Shown: positions 33,355-43,150 of the stretch, piece after piece
Layout of the letters: each line of letters starts with the position of its first letter
Numbering within the stretch: position 1 is the first letter of the stretch
NCBI GenBank assembly: GCA_963739995.1
Contig: CAVUCH010000004.1
Location: forward strand, 446,492-510,491
Source of the DNA: CAVUCH01 sp963739995
GTDB taxonomy: Bacteria; Acidobacteriota; Vicinamibacteria; Vicinamibacterales; JAENWD01
Reading direction: 5' to 3'
DNA: 64,000 nt
The notes under the pieces: generated by a model
Told to the model about the DNA's origin: nothing
Seen by the model: only the letters and a program-made list of their open reading frames with translations
Databases searched by the model: none
Program-made: the position numbers and the translations under genes

Positions 33355-36175
33355 CACTTGTCCACGTTGTCGAGCATCCAGAGGTTGCCAGTGACGCTTG
33401 CCATCGTGAGGAGCGCCCGGCGTGCTGAGATGCCGATTTCGGTGCTCGACACGTCTGGTGAGATCACGAGACCGGGGGTGTCGAAGTGCGTGAGGCTGAA
33501 GGGTTCTCCTATAGGCTTCCCACGCGCCGTGTCAATTCGGATCCCCCACAGATTGAAGAATGAGGTGTTCTGCTGCGACACAAAATAGATCGTCCGGCCG
33601 TCCGGGGCCCATCGAGGTTTGTCAGCGCCCTCGTGTTCTGGGACGATGTGAGTCCAGCCCGCGCGGGCTGCTCCGGCTGCGGGAGTGACGACCAACTGCG
33701 TGCGCGCCGGTCCGTCGGTCGGTTGCGTCACGAAGCTGAGCCACCGTCCATCTGGTGAGAAGCGGCCTTGCCAGAGTCTGGCCTGTGCATCCTCAACCAG
33801 CACTCGGTCAGAGGTGGTGCCAGTAACGTTCTCTGTGGGCCACAGCTCCAACCGAGCCATCCCTGTATAGATTGGAGATAAATACGAACCTAAAAGAGCG
33901 CGACCATCCCGCGTCCAATCGGACGGCAGCAACACACTCTGGGTACTCCAGGGGCCGAGAACGCGCTCCGCGCCGCCCCACTCCCGCACGGCCAGCGCCC
34001 ATTCCCCGGGGGGACGCCGGTCCGGCCGAAAAAGGCTGTATGCGATCCTCTTCCCGTCTCGTGACCAGCGCGGACTGACGGCATCCTGCGCGAACAGCTC
34101 GGTCCGACCGCTGTCGATCCGCGTGACCCAGAGATCCACACGGTCGCTCCCTGCCCGCGTCAGGCCGTATGCGACGGTGCGACCGTCAGGGGAGAGATCG
34201 GCTGTCGTGACTCCGCCCTCTTCCGGCGTCACCGGCCGACCCTCGCCGGTCACCCGGCCAGCGACCGCGTCAAACGGAGAAACCCACAGTCGCACGGATT
34301 CTCGCTGTGTCGTGAACACGAGTCGCGTGCCATCGGACGACAGCGACGCCGCCACATCAGCACCGATACCCGTGGTCAGCCGCTCGGCGGACAGCCATGC
34401 CAGCGTTCGGGGCTCGACCCGAATTTTCCAGACATTCCGCACGGCCTTCACGGTGGCGTCGGCGAACAGCGCATCGCCTGAGGCATTCCACTGAAATCGC
34501 AGCACGCGCGCCCCCTGCTCGCGGCCTGCGAGTGGAAGCTCGGGGGCCATGGCTGATGTGGTGACACGGTCATCATCCGGCGACACAGTGAAGAACCCGT
34601 ATCCGCTCTGCCGGTGAAGGCCGATTGCCGACAGACGACCATCCGGGTGGAAGGCAATCCAGTCCCACATGCCTCCACGCAGGAAGTCTTGCAGCAACTC
34701 GCGTGGTGGGTCTCCACCGTCGCGTGAAACACGGTACACATGAATCACGCCTGCTGAGGAGACGCGGAACAGAATCCCCGCCCCGTCGGCGGACCACTGC
34801 GGGTGCACACCAAAGGAGCTGAGGTGCCGCTCAGGTCCCCCAAGCGCGGGTACCACGAACAGGCCCCCACCATCGCGCTCGGAGCGAAACACGATGCTTC
34901 GGCCGTCCGGCGACCATGACGGCTGTGTGTCCGGCGCGGGTGAGGTCGTGAGCTGCACCGGTTCACCACCGCCAATCGGGTGTGACCAGATATCGAAATT
35001 GCCGCTGCGATCCGACGCATAGGCGATCCGTGTGCCGTCTGGTGACCATGTCACGTCCGTCTGAAGTCCCGGTCCGAACGTCAGTCGTGTCAGATTGCGC
35101 TGGACAGGTGCGGCGCTCGGTGCGACCGGCATCGGTTCAGGCTGCGCCGTTCGCCACGTCCACACGCCGAGCCCCGTCCCCAGCACGAGCACGACGGCTG
35201 CGACCGCGAGCCACACGCGATGCCTCTGCCGAGGCGGCACGACCGTTCGACTGGAACCGCTGGGCGCAGGCTCCGTTGTGAACGCCGTGACGGATGCGTT
35301 CCCGGACTGTGCGTGCGATTGCAAATCCTCGCGAAGCGCTTGCAGGTCGAGCAGCAGGTCCTGCACCGTCTGATACCGCTGGGAGCGGCCCTTCCGCAGC
35401 GTCTTCGTCAGGATGCGTTGCAGTTCCGCTGGAGCGTCGGGCTCGAAGCGCGCCAGCGGGGCTGGCTCGTTCTGTAGGATGGCGGCGAGCACGTCGGTGC
35501 CGCTCGGCCCGGCGAACGGGTGCGCCCCGCGATCATCTCGTACAGCAGCACACCGAGCGACCAAATGTCCGTCCGAGCATCCACCTGCTGGCCACGGGCC
35601 TGTTCGGGCGACATGTAGGCAGCGGTGCCCACAACGCTGCCCGTGTCGGTGTAGACGCCCATCCGTGTGGTGTCCGCCCCCTCCGGCGCGACCGGTGCGA
35701 GCTTCGCCAGACCAAAGTCCAGCACCTTCAGGACGCCGTCAGGCCGGAGCATCACGTTCTCCGGCTTCACGTCACGATGGACGATCCCGGCCGCGTGCGC
35801 GACGCTCAGGGCGGCCGCCACCTGAATGGCGATGTCGAGCGCCTCACGCAGCGAGAGGCCGGACGTGGAGAGTCGCTGCCGGAGGGTCTCCCCCTCGACG
35901 TGCTCCATCGCGATGTAGTGCTGGCCCTCGCTCGTGTGATCGAGCGCGTAGATCGTGCAGACGTTCGGGTGATTGAGCGCAGACGCGGCGCGGGCTTCCT
36001 GTTCGAAGCGGAGAATGCGGCTGGGATCGCGCGTGAGGTCCGGAGGTAGGAGTTTCAGAGCGACCTTGCGCCCGAGGCGCAACTCCGTGGCAAGCCAGAC
36101 CTCGCCCATGCCTCCGGCACCAATCAGGGCGACTACCTCGTAAGGGCCAAGCCGTGCGCCCGGCTGTAGTGGCAT
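33354..36175 (-). pseudogene. Ser/Thr kinase with PD40 propeller, broken by one frameshift
   Basis: From ATG 36173-36175 the frame encodes a full kinase domain (GAGGMGEVWLATE, VALKLL, HRDVKPENVM, LDFGLAKL, YMSPEQ) to LLYEMIAGR, then leaves sense. The continuation HPFAGPSGTDVLAAILQNEP is in another frame ending at 33354. The break is in the GC-rich CGGGGCGCACC at about 35520-35530 and total length is 3n+2, so one base is missing. The rest has a transmembrane helix (RVWLAVAAVVLVLGTGLGVW) and a PD40 propeller (VTWSPDGTRIAYASD, PSWSPDGRSIVFRS). The gene is otherwise complete and coupled to the next kinase by TGATG. Confidence 0.83.
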
Positions 36176-36451
36176 GTGCTGGCGGATTATACGTGGCGGA
36201 CCGATTCGGCCTGCTGAGTTCGGCAGTGTTTAATCACCCCCGAGCGGCACAGCCCGTCGCCGCTTGCCACCGCGTTTCCGGCGCACGCGACGATCACGCG
36301 TTGAGCGCACCTGAACGTCCGTGCGACCGGGACATGCACGTGGTCGTTTACCCGGTGTACCGGGTGACGGCGGACGGCCCGTGTCGATCCCATTCAGCGT
36401 CTCACCATGGACTGCCGGCGCGCCGGTGTTGGCCGACGCGGATGCTGTGAG

Positions 36452-36946
36452 TCAGCTCCGGTCGTAGAAGGCCGGCGGCTCGACGCCAAGCGTACGCAGG
36501 TAGACGTATCCCTGCCCGCGATGATGGATCTCGTTGTCGATCCAGTAGAGGAACAGCCCGTAGACAACGCCTTCCCACTGGCCGAACGCCTTGTCGACTT
36601 CCTGAAATCGCAGGGGCGGAATCCTGGCCCAGAGCGCTTCGATTTCGTCGGTCGTCTGGTCCCACAGGCGAAGAAGCTCCGACTTCGTGCTGGGCGTCGG
36701 CGCATCCTTGGGATAGACGATTGGCCACTCGCGGGTCGCGAGCCCTCTCATGCCTGCGCTTGCCATGCGGATCATCTCAAGTGCCATGGCCGAGAACGGT
36801 CGCATCCCGCCAATCGAGAACCCGAAGAGCGCGTCGTCGGGAAACACCTGAATCATGCGGCGCGTGACGCGGCGGTGTCCCTGCCAGTGCTCGAGGAGCG
36901 CATCGTAAGGAATCACGACTGCGGGCGCCGGTTTGTCGAGAGCCAA
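36452..36946 (-). CDS. DinB-family protein
   Basis: A 164-residue four-helix-bundle protein. Start TTG 36944-36946 is set by GGAGG six bases upstream; no ATG fits. The C-terminal DNEIHHRGQGYVYLRTLG is the conserved metal-binding helix of DinB/DfsB proteins. The middle histidine of the usual His triad is not obvious (MALEMIRM in its place). DinB proteins include thiol-dependent S-transferases and damage-induced proteins of unknown role. It stands alone between the kinases and a gene-poor segment. Confidence 0.85.
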   Translation of the reverse strand: MALDKPAPAVVIPYDALLEHWQGHRRVTRRMIQVFPDDALFGFSIGGMRPFSAMALEMIRMASAGMRGLATREWPIVYPKDAPTPSTKSELLRLWDQTTDEIEALWARIPPLRFQEVDKAFGQWEGVVYGLFLYWIDNEIHHRGQGYVYLRTLGVEPPAFYDRS

Positions 36947-37545
36947 GACGAACCTCCATCAATTCGAGTCACCGCCAGGTATCAACCGGACATCAGCGTG
37001 GGCGTCGATACGTGTCAGCCGCCATCATAGTTCCGGTCGTGTTTTGAGTTTCACCACGGCCTGCTAGGCTACGGCGTGGCCAACGATGAGTTAATCGTCG
37101 TCGAGGCGTCTCGTGCTCGCGAGCTGGCTGCCTTGTGGAACGCCAGACCTGGGGCGGCGTGAGACGCAAGGCGCCTTCTCTCCATGAAAAAGGGTCACGG
37201 TCGGCCAGGCGCTGCGGTGGACGGAGGGAGCGGCGACGAGTCCTGCGGAGAGGCCGAAGAGGGATCGTCCTCTCGGCACCAATCAGCGACCGCAATTCAT
37301 TCAGCCTCACGTCAGCATGAGGCTGAGCGACCGTTCGAGCCGCTACGACCGACGCCGCCGCGGACCACCGAGGGAGATCGTCCCGGCCGACAACCCGACC
37401 ACCGACACCCTCACCGAGGCGCCCGTGTCCAGCGCACCCGTCGGTCGCGTGTTTGGCCCCGATGGAGACTGCCGGTGGCGGCCGTGCGCAAGACGCCGCG
37501 CCGACGCCGTGGGTGTGGTCGATGTGACCGGTCGCCGGCGCGGCG
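36947..37545. other. gene-poor stretch with dispersed repeat copy B
   Basis: No confident gene. The 57-bp repeat shared with 25194-25250 is at 37211-37267. Confidence 0.45.
37211..37267. repeat. dispersed 57-bp repeat, copy B
   Basis: 93% identical to 25194-25250 with four substitutions and no gaps. The same minus-strand peptide frame stays open in both copies. Confidence 0.6.
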
Positions 37546-37991
37546 TCACTCCCACCTGGTTCCGGCAGGCACCCGGAATGTGGTGTTGAGGCGGTTGAAG
37601 AAGTTGGTGATCGCCACCATCAGCACCAAGGCCCCGAGCTGCCGCTCGTCGTACTGCTTCCTCGCCGCCGCCCAGATCTCGTCGGTGACGGCGCCGGGCC
37701 GGTCGGCCAGCCGGGTCGCGGCCTCCGCGAGCGCCAGCGCGGCCCGCTCGGCGGCGTCGAAGAGCGGGTTCTCGTACCACGCAGCGACGGTGAGCAGCTT
37801 CTCAGAGCTGACGCCGGCCTTGGCCGCGCTTGCGGCCCCGGCGTCGACGAGCGGAGGTTGATGGCCACGCGTAGGTGCACCAGCTCAAGCGTCTGACGCG
37901 GTACGCCACCGGAGTACACCGCCTTGAAAAGGTGGTGGACACCTGCCGTGACGTCGGGTTGGCTCGTTGCGTTCTGGATACGGGCCGTCAT
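37546..37991 (-). pseudogene. carboxymuconolactone decarboxylase family (AhpD-like) gene, broken at the active site
   Basis: From ATG 37989-37991 (GGAGG upstream) the frame reads MTARIQNATSQPDVTAGVHH and GVPRQTLELVHLRVAIN, typical of this family. At the point where INGCSxCVDAG should follow, the sequence gives INLRS and then changes frame. The C-terminal half continues from VDAGAASAAKAG through ERAALALAEAATRLADRPG and LMVAITNFFNRLNTTFRVPAG to TGA 37546-37548. Both cysteines of the expected CxxC are missing and total length is 3n+2, consistent with about seven lost bases. It lies next to an ECF41-type sigma gene, its usual partner. Confidence 0.78.
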
Positions 37992-38084
37992 CTCTCCTCC
38001 AGGGGAGCAGATCGTGAATCAGTGGACGGCACTACGACGTCCCGGCCCGACAGATGGTAACGCCGGCCCGGGTGTTACCTCGCC

Positions 38085-38111
38085 GGCGCGCGATGCGTCC
38101 TGGTAGTGACA
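38085..38111 (-). promoter_or_regulatory. possible ECF41-type promoter for the decarboxylase gene
   Basis: On the minus strand TGTCACT is followed after exactly 16 bases by CGCC. The known ECF41 motif is TGTCACA-N16-CGTC, so one base differs in each half. It points towards the carboxymuconolactone decarboxylase gene, the usual ECF41 target. Confidence 0.45.
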
Positions 38112-38135
38112 CCGCCGAACGCGCCAAGGAGAACG

Positions 38136-39008
38136 GTGACCGAGGAAGAAGAGCTGGCCGCGCAGGTCCAGATCCAGCGCCCCTATCTGCACGGGATCGC
38201 GTTCCGCATGCTCGGCTCGCATGCGGAGGCGGACGACGCCGTTCAGGAGGCGTGGCTACGGCTCGCCCGCAGCGACGCGGGCAGCATCGAGGACCTGCGC
38301 GGCTGGCTGACCACCGTGACTGGCCGGATCTGCCTGGACGCGCTGCGCAGGCGGGGGGTACGGGGCGAGCAACCGCTGGAGCTCCACGTCAGCATGCCCG
38401 GGTGGGACACGCTCGCCGACTCGGGCATCGATCCGGAGGAGCAGGCGCTGCTCGCCGACTCCGTCGGCCTGGCGCTGTACGTCGTCATGGACGCGCTCAC
38501 ACCGCCCGAACGGGTGTCGTTCGTGCTCCACGACATCTTCGACATCCCCTTCGACACGATCGCCGCCATCCTCGGACGCAGCACCCCGGCCGCCAAGATG
38601 CTCGCCAGCCGCGCCCGTGGGCGCCTGCGGCTGGGCACGCCACCGGCCGGTACCCATCCCGCAGCCCGAGACGTCATCACCGCTTTTTTGGCCGCAGCCG
38701 GCACAGGCGACATCGCCGCACTGCTGACCGTGCTCGCCCCCGACGCCGAGCTCCGGGCACACGGGCTTCAGGGAACCGTCGTCATCCGCGGCGCAGGCCA
38801 GATCGCCGCCCAGGCGACCAGGTTCGCGCGTCCGAACGCGCGGGCACACCCGGTACTCGTGGACGGCATCCCGGGCGTTCTCGTTACCGTCGGTGGACGA
38901 CCGGTCACCGTCATGGCCTTCACGGTCAGAGACGGTACTGTCACCGCGATCCGCGTCCTGACCGCACCAACCCGACTGGGTCAGGTCGTCCCCTTGTGGG
39001 TCGCCTGA
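38136..39008 (+). CDS. ECF41 (SigJ-like) RNA polymerase sigma factor with SnoaL-like C-terminal domain
   Basis: A 290-residue sigma factor. GTG 38136 is chosen because AAGGAGA lies just upstream; a GTG at 38106 has none. Region 2 spans about 10-75 (YLHGIAFRMLGSHAEADDAVQEAWLRL, LRGWLTTVTGRICLDALR). Region 4 spans about 105-160 (ALTPPERVSFVLHDIFDIPFDTIAAILGRSTPAAKMLASRARGRL). The C-terminal 110 residues are the SnoaL-like extension typical of ECF41, which acts as a built-in regulator in place of an anti-sigma factor. The neighbouring decarboxylase gene is the standard genomic partner. The inducing signal is unknown. Confidence 0.92.
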   Translation: MTEEEELAAQVQIQRPYLHGIAFRMLGSHAEADDAVQEAWLRLARSDAGSIEDLRGWLTTVTGRICLDALRRRGVRGEQPLELHVSMPGWDTLADSGIDPEEQALLADSVGLALYVVMDALTPPERVSFVLHDIFDIPFDTIAAILGRSTPAAKMLASRARGRLRLGTPPAGTHPAARDVITAFLAAAGTGDIAALLTVLAPDAELRAHGLQGTVVIRGAGQIAAQATRFARPNARAHPVLVDGIPGVLVTVGGRPVTVMAFTVRDGTVTAIRVLTAPTRLGQVVPLWVA

Positions 39009-39266
39009 CGCGTGACAGCGGGCGATGCTCGGAAAGGCAAGGGCAAAAAGTGTGCGCTCGCCCGTGAGCTCTCGAGCCGACAGATGCCGACCTTCCGACA
39101 GAGGTCGGCCACCGGCACCCCCTGGTCGGCCTGGGAACATGACATTGTTGACGCGCGTTGGCGATCTGTCGTTCGCGGACGGCCTCATAAAGAGCGGATC
39201 AACGCCGCGGGGGCAGCGGGAATACAGGAGCGGAGGCGTTGGGACGGGCGACTGGCGGCCCCGCGG

Positions 39267-42200
39267 TTAGCGCCAATCGCCGGCAGCGACGAACCCGGCC
39301 CAGTAAAACGGGTAGGTGCTTTGGTGCTTCGCTCGTCGAGCCGCCAGGACTGCGAGACTGGCGGCGTGCACAGCGTCGGCAGTGCTGAGTTGCTTCTGGA
39401 AGCGCCCTTCATACAATGCCCGCATCCACGCTCGCGCGGCCTGGTCATCCACGGACCACAGGCTCATGACGACGGTGCGCGCGCCGGCGACCTGGAAGGC
39501 GCGTCGCAAACCGAACACCCCTTCGCCGGCTTTGATCTCGCCGACGCCGGTGTCGCAGGCAGAGAGCACCGCCCACTCGACACTCCCCAAGTTGAGCGAG
39601 GCCACTTCTTCAGCCGTGAGGATGCCGTCGTCTTCCTCTGGGCCGGCCGACGAGCGGCGGTTGGCGCCGGCCAGTGCGAGGCCCGAGAGAAGCAGCGGGT
39701 TATCGAGGGGGGGCGTGCCTCCACCCTTCGATAGTCCACCGACGGCACGTGTGCCTCTCGGTCCGTCCGAGCACCTACCGCTCAGAAAGAAGCCATGGGT
39801 AGCCAGATGCAGGACGCGGCTCCCCGGGCCTTCCCGTTTGAATCCGGCTTCGCTCGCGTTGCGGCCCACGAGGACGCGCACGGGCTCGGATTCAGTCGCC
39901 GGGTTGGCCTGCCAGAAGCCAGAGAGGTCGCGCACTTCTTGAAGGGTGCCGCTGAGCGGCTGAAACGAAGCCGCTTGAAGGCTGCCGCACGCCTGCGCAT
40001 CTCCACCGCGCATCGGCGGCAGGTTCGGTGCGCTCGACGAAAGGCCTGGTTTGGCACGGATGCGGAACAGACTGCCGGCGTCGAACGAAGGCCCGCCAAG
40101 GGCCAGGAGGCCGCGTCGAGTCGCGGGCATCTGGGGCAAGCGCACCAGGTCTCGCTCCGCAGACAGATAGTGAATCACCCGGCCGGTATCGAGGATGTAC
40201 GATCGCTGATCAACAGGGAGTGCCGCGAACGGCACCAGACTCAACGCACCCTCCGGCACGATGAAGACTCGTGTGGCGTCCCCCAGGTGGGCCGTTAGAC
40301 GATCCCATACGCGCCTCCGCAACACGTCGCCGGATCCGCGCGACGAGCGGACCGGCCGCCCCGGCGGCCCTTGCGCGGGCAGCACCGCCTCGGCGGCGAT
40401 ATCAGATCTCCACTGTGACACCTGCCGGTCGATGCTCTGCGCCGAGCCCAGCGGTACAACCGCAGGCGGCTGGTCAGGCCGCAGCACCAATGCCACGTAC
40501 GAGGGTATGGTGCGCAACGAAACCGGGGCGGCGTCGAACACCGTCCGTTGGTAACGAGCAAACGACACGAGCGCACCGTTGGCCGGGAGCGCAGCCGCCA
40601 CCTCCCCCACGCCGATGTGCAGGCGATTGCGCTCTGCTCTGAACTCGGCGCTCTCTCGCGCCAGCGCCTGCTCCGCGAGCTCGCTATCGCGACGCGCAGC
40701 TTCCATCACCCCCTTGTATTGCGCGGGCGACATCTTGCCTGGCCCGCGGACCATCAGGTTGGCCAGCCGCTGCTGCGCGGAAGTCAGTGCGCCCCGGGAG
40801 TCGATGCCCTCCTTCACCACGCGTCCGCCACTCTGTCGCGCCGCGATTTCGTCAAGAACAAGTGCTCGACTTTGGATCACTCCGTCGAGCGCAAATGGGA
40901 CGGCTTCGGGCAGGGTGCCGGACAGTGACAGAAGGAGATCCAACCCTCGAGGGCGAGCCGCCGCGTAGTTCAGCGCCTGGCGTTCAGGCAGCGAGCGAAG
41001 CATCAGCCGGAGGTGATCCCGCCCGGTGGCCTCGACCATGGCAGCCATGCGCAGGGCGGCGACGCGGTCTCCGACGGCGGCCAGAGCGAAAGCCAAACCC
41101 GATTGTGCCTCGGCATACAAGGGATGCGAGGGGCCAAACACGTTGGCCCGAATTGCGAGCGCCCTCTCGTAGTAGTCCCGAGCGGCAGCACTGTCGCCGC
41201 GATTCGACTGCAGCCTGGCATAGAACGCCAGGATTCTTGCGTAGTCCGGCGCGTCGCGCGCATCGAGGCGTTCCGAGATGCGAAGGGCCCGCGTCGCGAG
41301 CTCCTGCGCGCGAGCCGGCCGACCGACCTCCATCAGGGTTGTCGCCAGGTCGACGAGCGTCCGCGCGACATCACGATGCTGGGGTCCAAGGGCCGTCTCG
41401 CGGATGGCGAGCGCACGTTGCAGCAGAGGAAGCGCCCGGGCCGGCAAGCCCCGTTCGAGATACACGGTCGCGAGTTCGGTCAGTGCGATCGCGACATACG
41501 GGTGGTTCGGGCCGCCTATGCGGGAGTAGATGGCCACGGCTCGATGCTGTTCCTGCTGCGCACTGTCGTAATCGCCAAGGCGCGCATCGACCTCCGCCAT
41601 GACGTAATAGCCGGTCGCGACCAGCTCATGCCACTGACCGTACCTGGCCTTGTAAATGCTCAGCGCCTCCTGAAAGTGGAGTCGGGCGGACGGGTAGTCC
41701 CCGTAGTCGAGCTCGCCAATTCCAAGGCTGTGAAGATACTCTGCCAGCACGGGGTGGGTCGCGCCGAAGTTGCGCTGGGCGATTGCGAGAGCTCGCTTCT
41801 TCAGTTCCAGCGACTGCCGGAGATCCCCGAGGTCGTTCAGCGTAGCAGCAAGGGATCGGAGCGACAACGCCACCGTGGGATGGTCGGGGCGCAGGGTACT
41901 CTCGGCGACCTCGACCGCGCGCTTCGAAACATCCCGTGACTCGAGCGGGCGGCCCTCGAACCAGAGTTGGTCGGCCATCAAATTCAACGTCCGCACGTAA
42001 ACCGGATGATTGATGTCCGAGGCCTCTTGGATTGCGCGGGCGCGCCGCAGTGCCGCGCCCGACCGGGCGTACTCGCCCTTTCGGTGCAGTACCAATCCGA
42101 GGTCCTCGAGCACTCTGGCGATGTCAACATCGGTCCCGTTGAGTGCCCGCTCTCTCAGTTGAACGCTTCGCTCCAGGACCTTCAAGGCGTCGTCATCCCG

Positions 42201-42713
42201 GCGCGCACTGGCCAGGGCGCTGCCCAGGTGGTAGAGCGCCGTTGCGACATCGACGCTGTCGGTTCCGGCACTCCGCTCGGTCAGGTTGACGGCTCGCCGC
42301 GCGACAGCGATGGCCTGGTTGACGTCGACGGCGGCGGTGAGTACATCGCAAAGATTCAACAGGGACGGGACGAGCTCAACCCCCTCGGTTCCGTAGAGCG
42401 CTTCCTTGATTCGAAGCGCGCTCGTGGCAAGGGCGAGGGTCTCGTCGTGCGCCGCCCGACCATTCAACACCAGCGCACGCACGAGGACATCGGAGGCGGT
42501 TGCCACTTCACGGGTGTTGTCCGCGTGCGCGGCACGCAGTGTGTCGACGTCGGCGCGGGCCTTCGCCTCGCCTTGGTCAAACAGCCCCGCAACGAGCAGT
42601 GCGTCCGCGTCCGCAGGAACGACTCGTTCGCGCTCCTGCCCGACTGAAAGCGCGACGGACGCTACCGTAAGCAGCGCTGTGTACCGTATCGTCCCGGCTG
42701 GGGAGCGAGTCAC
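39267..42713 (-). CDS. TPR-CHAT caspase-like protease, exported
   Basis: A 1148-residue protein starting at GTG 42711-42713. An N-terminal hydrophobic segment (YTALLTVASVALSVG) suggests export. Residues about 60-600 are tetratricopeptide repeats of the kinesin-light-chain type (DVATALYHLGSALASARRDDDA, HPTVALSLRSLAATLNDLGDL, HRDVARTLVDLATTLMEVGRP). The C-terminal CHAT domain (about 780-1148) has catalytic H973 (LHLATHGFF) and C1053 (LSACDTG), with SLWSVDD further on, so it looks active. CHAT proteases include eukaryotic separase relatives and bacterial death or defence effectors. It is third in a tight minus-strand operon after the C11 protease and the GRGREP protein. Confidence 0.93.
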   Translation of the reverse strand: MTRSPAGTIRYTALLTVASVALSVGQERERVVPADADALLVAGLFDQGEAKARADVDTLRAAHADNTREVATASDVLVRALVLNGRAAHDETLALATSALRIKEALYGTEGVELVPSLLNLCDVLTAAVDVNQAIAVARRAVNLTERSAGTDSVDVATALYHLGSALASARRDDDALKVLERSVQLRERALNGTDVDIARVLEDLGLVLHRKGEYARSGAALRRARAIQEASDINHPVYVRTLNLMADQLWFEGRPLESRDVSKRAVEVAESTLRPDHPTVALSLRSLAATLNDLGDLRQSLELKKRALAIAQRNFGATHPVLAEYLHSLGIGELDYGDYPSARLHFQEALSIYKARYGQWHELVATGYYVMAEVDARLGDYDSAQQEQHRAVAIYSRIGGPNHPYVAIALTELATVYLERGLPARALPLLQRALAIRETALGPQHRDVARTLVDLATTLMEVGRPARAQELATRALRISERLDARDAPDYARILAFYARLQSNRGDSAAARDYYERALAIRANVFGPSHPLYAEAQSGLAFALAAVGDRVAALRMAAMVEATGRDHLRLMLRSLPERQALNYAAARPRGLDLLLSLSGTLPEAVPFALDGVIQSRALVLDEIAARQSGGRVVKEGIDSRGALTSAQQRLANLMVRGPGKMSPAQYKGVMEAARRDSELAEQALARESAEFRAERNRLHIGVGEVAAALPANGALVSFARYQRTVFDAAPVSLRTIPSYVALVLRPDQPPAVVPLGSAQSIDRQVSQWRSDIAAEAVLPAQGPPGRPVRSSRGSGDVLRRRVWDRLTAHLGDATRVFIVPEGALSLVPFAALPVDQRSYILDTGRVIHYLSAERDLVRLPQMPATRRGLLALGGPSFDAGSLFRIRAKPGLSSSAPNLPPMRGGDAQACGSLQAASFQPLSGTLQEVRDLSGFWQANPATESEPVRVLVGRNASEAGFKREGPGSRVLHLATHGFFLSGRCSDGPRGTRAVGGLSKGGGTPPLDNPLLLSGLALAGANRRSSAGPEEDDGILTAEEVASLNLGSVEWAVLSACDTGVGEIKAGEGVFGLRRAFQVAGARTVVMSLWSVDDQAARAWMRALYEGRFQKQLSTADAVHAASLAVLAARRAKHQSTYPFYWAGFVAAGDWR

Positions 42714-42743
42714 ATGTTGTCCCGTTCGGCGCGTGCGTCGATG

Positions 42744-43118
42744 CTACTTGATGGGTACCCTGACTTGGTCGATCAAGAGTTGCAAGAGAGCGCGAGCCGA
42801 GGCCGCCTCCCTATCAGCCATCGAGGACTGCGCTGCGAACCCGCTGTCGGAACTCGAGCGCGACGCGCTGACCGGGGCCACGAATGCGACGATGAGGTGC
42901 CCCCCCAGATCGGTCGTTCTCCGAAAGATGTCCTGAGCCACCTGGGAGGGACTATAGGCGAACAGCTCCTGCCCGCGTCCCGGTTCCCTGCCACGACCCG
43001 GCTCCCTGCCGCGACCCGGCTCTCTGCCGCGTCCCGGCTCCCTGCCACGCTCGGCGAGCCTGCGCTTTTCGAAATCCTGTGCGGTAGGTGGCGCCGCCGC
43101 TTGCGTCACATCATCCAT
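42744..43118 (-). CDS. small protein with GRGREP tandem repeats between two protease genes
   Basis: A 124-residue protein from ATG 43116-43118, with GAGGAGGGG upstream. Residues 1-28 are polar, then the hexapeptide GRGREP repeats four times (coded by 18-bp repeats at 42979-43050). About 70 residues follow, with FAYSPSQVAQDIFRRTTDLGGHLIVAFVAPVS as the main hydrophobic stretch and a Ser/Ala-rich tail. No family is recognised. Gaps of 32 and 30 bases to the C11 and CHAT genes indicate one operon. It could be a scaffold, a protease substrate (several Arg sites suit C11 or CHAT cleavage) or an inhibitor; none is shown. Confidence 0.7.
   Translation of the reverse strand: MDDVTQAAAPPTAQDFEKRRLAERGREPGRGREPGRGREPGRGREPGRGQELFAYSPSQVAQDIFRRTTDLGGHLIVAFVAPVSASRSSSDSGFAAQSSMADREAASARALLQLLIDQVRVPIK
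42979..43050. repeat. four tandem 18-bp coding repeats
   Basis: Four units of the type CCCGGCTCCCTGCCGCGA, differing at a few positions, encode GRGREP repeats on the minus strand. Copy number is likely to vary between strains. Confidence 0.85.
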
Positions 43119-43150
43119 GATCCCCTCCTCGTGTCGAGCGACTGGCTGAA

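Noticed and set aside
42979..43050. CRISPR array
   Set aside because: The four 18-bp units are contiguous with no spacers and keep a reading frame (GRGREP), so they are coding repeats. No cas gene is seen in the window.
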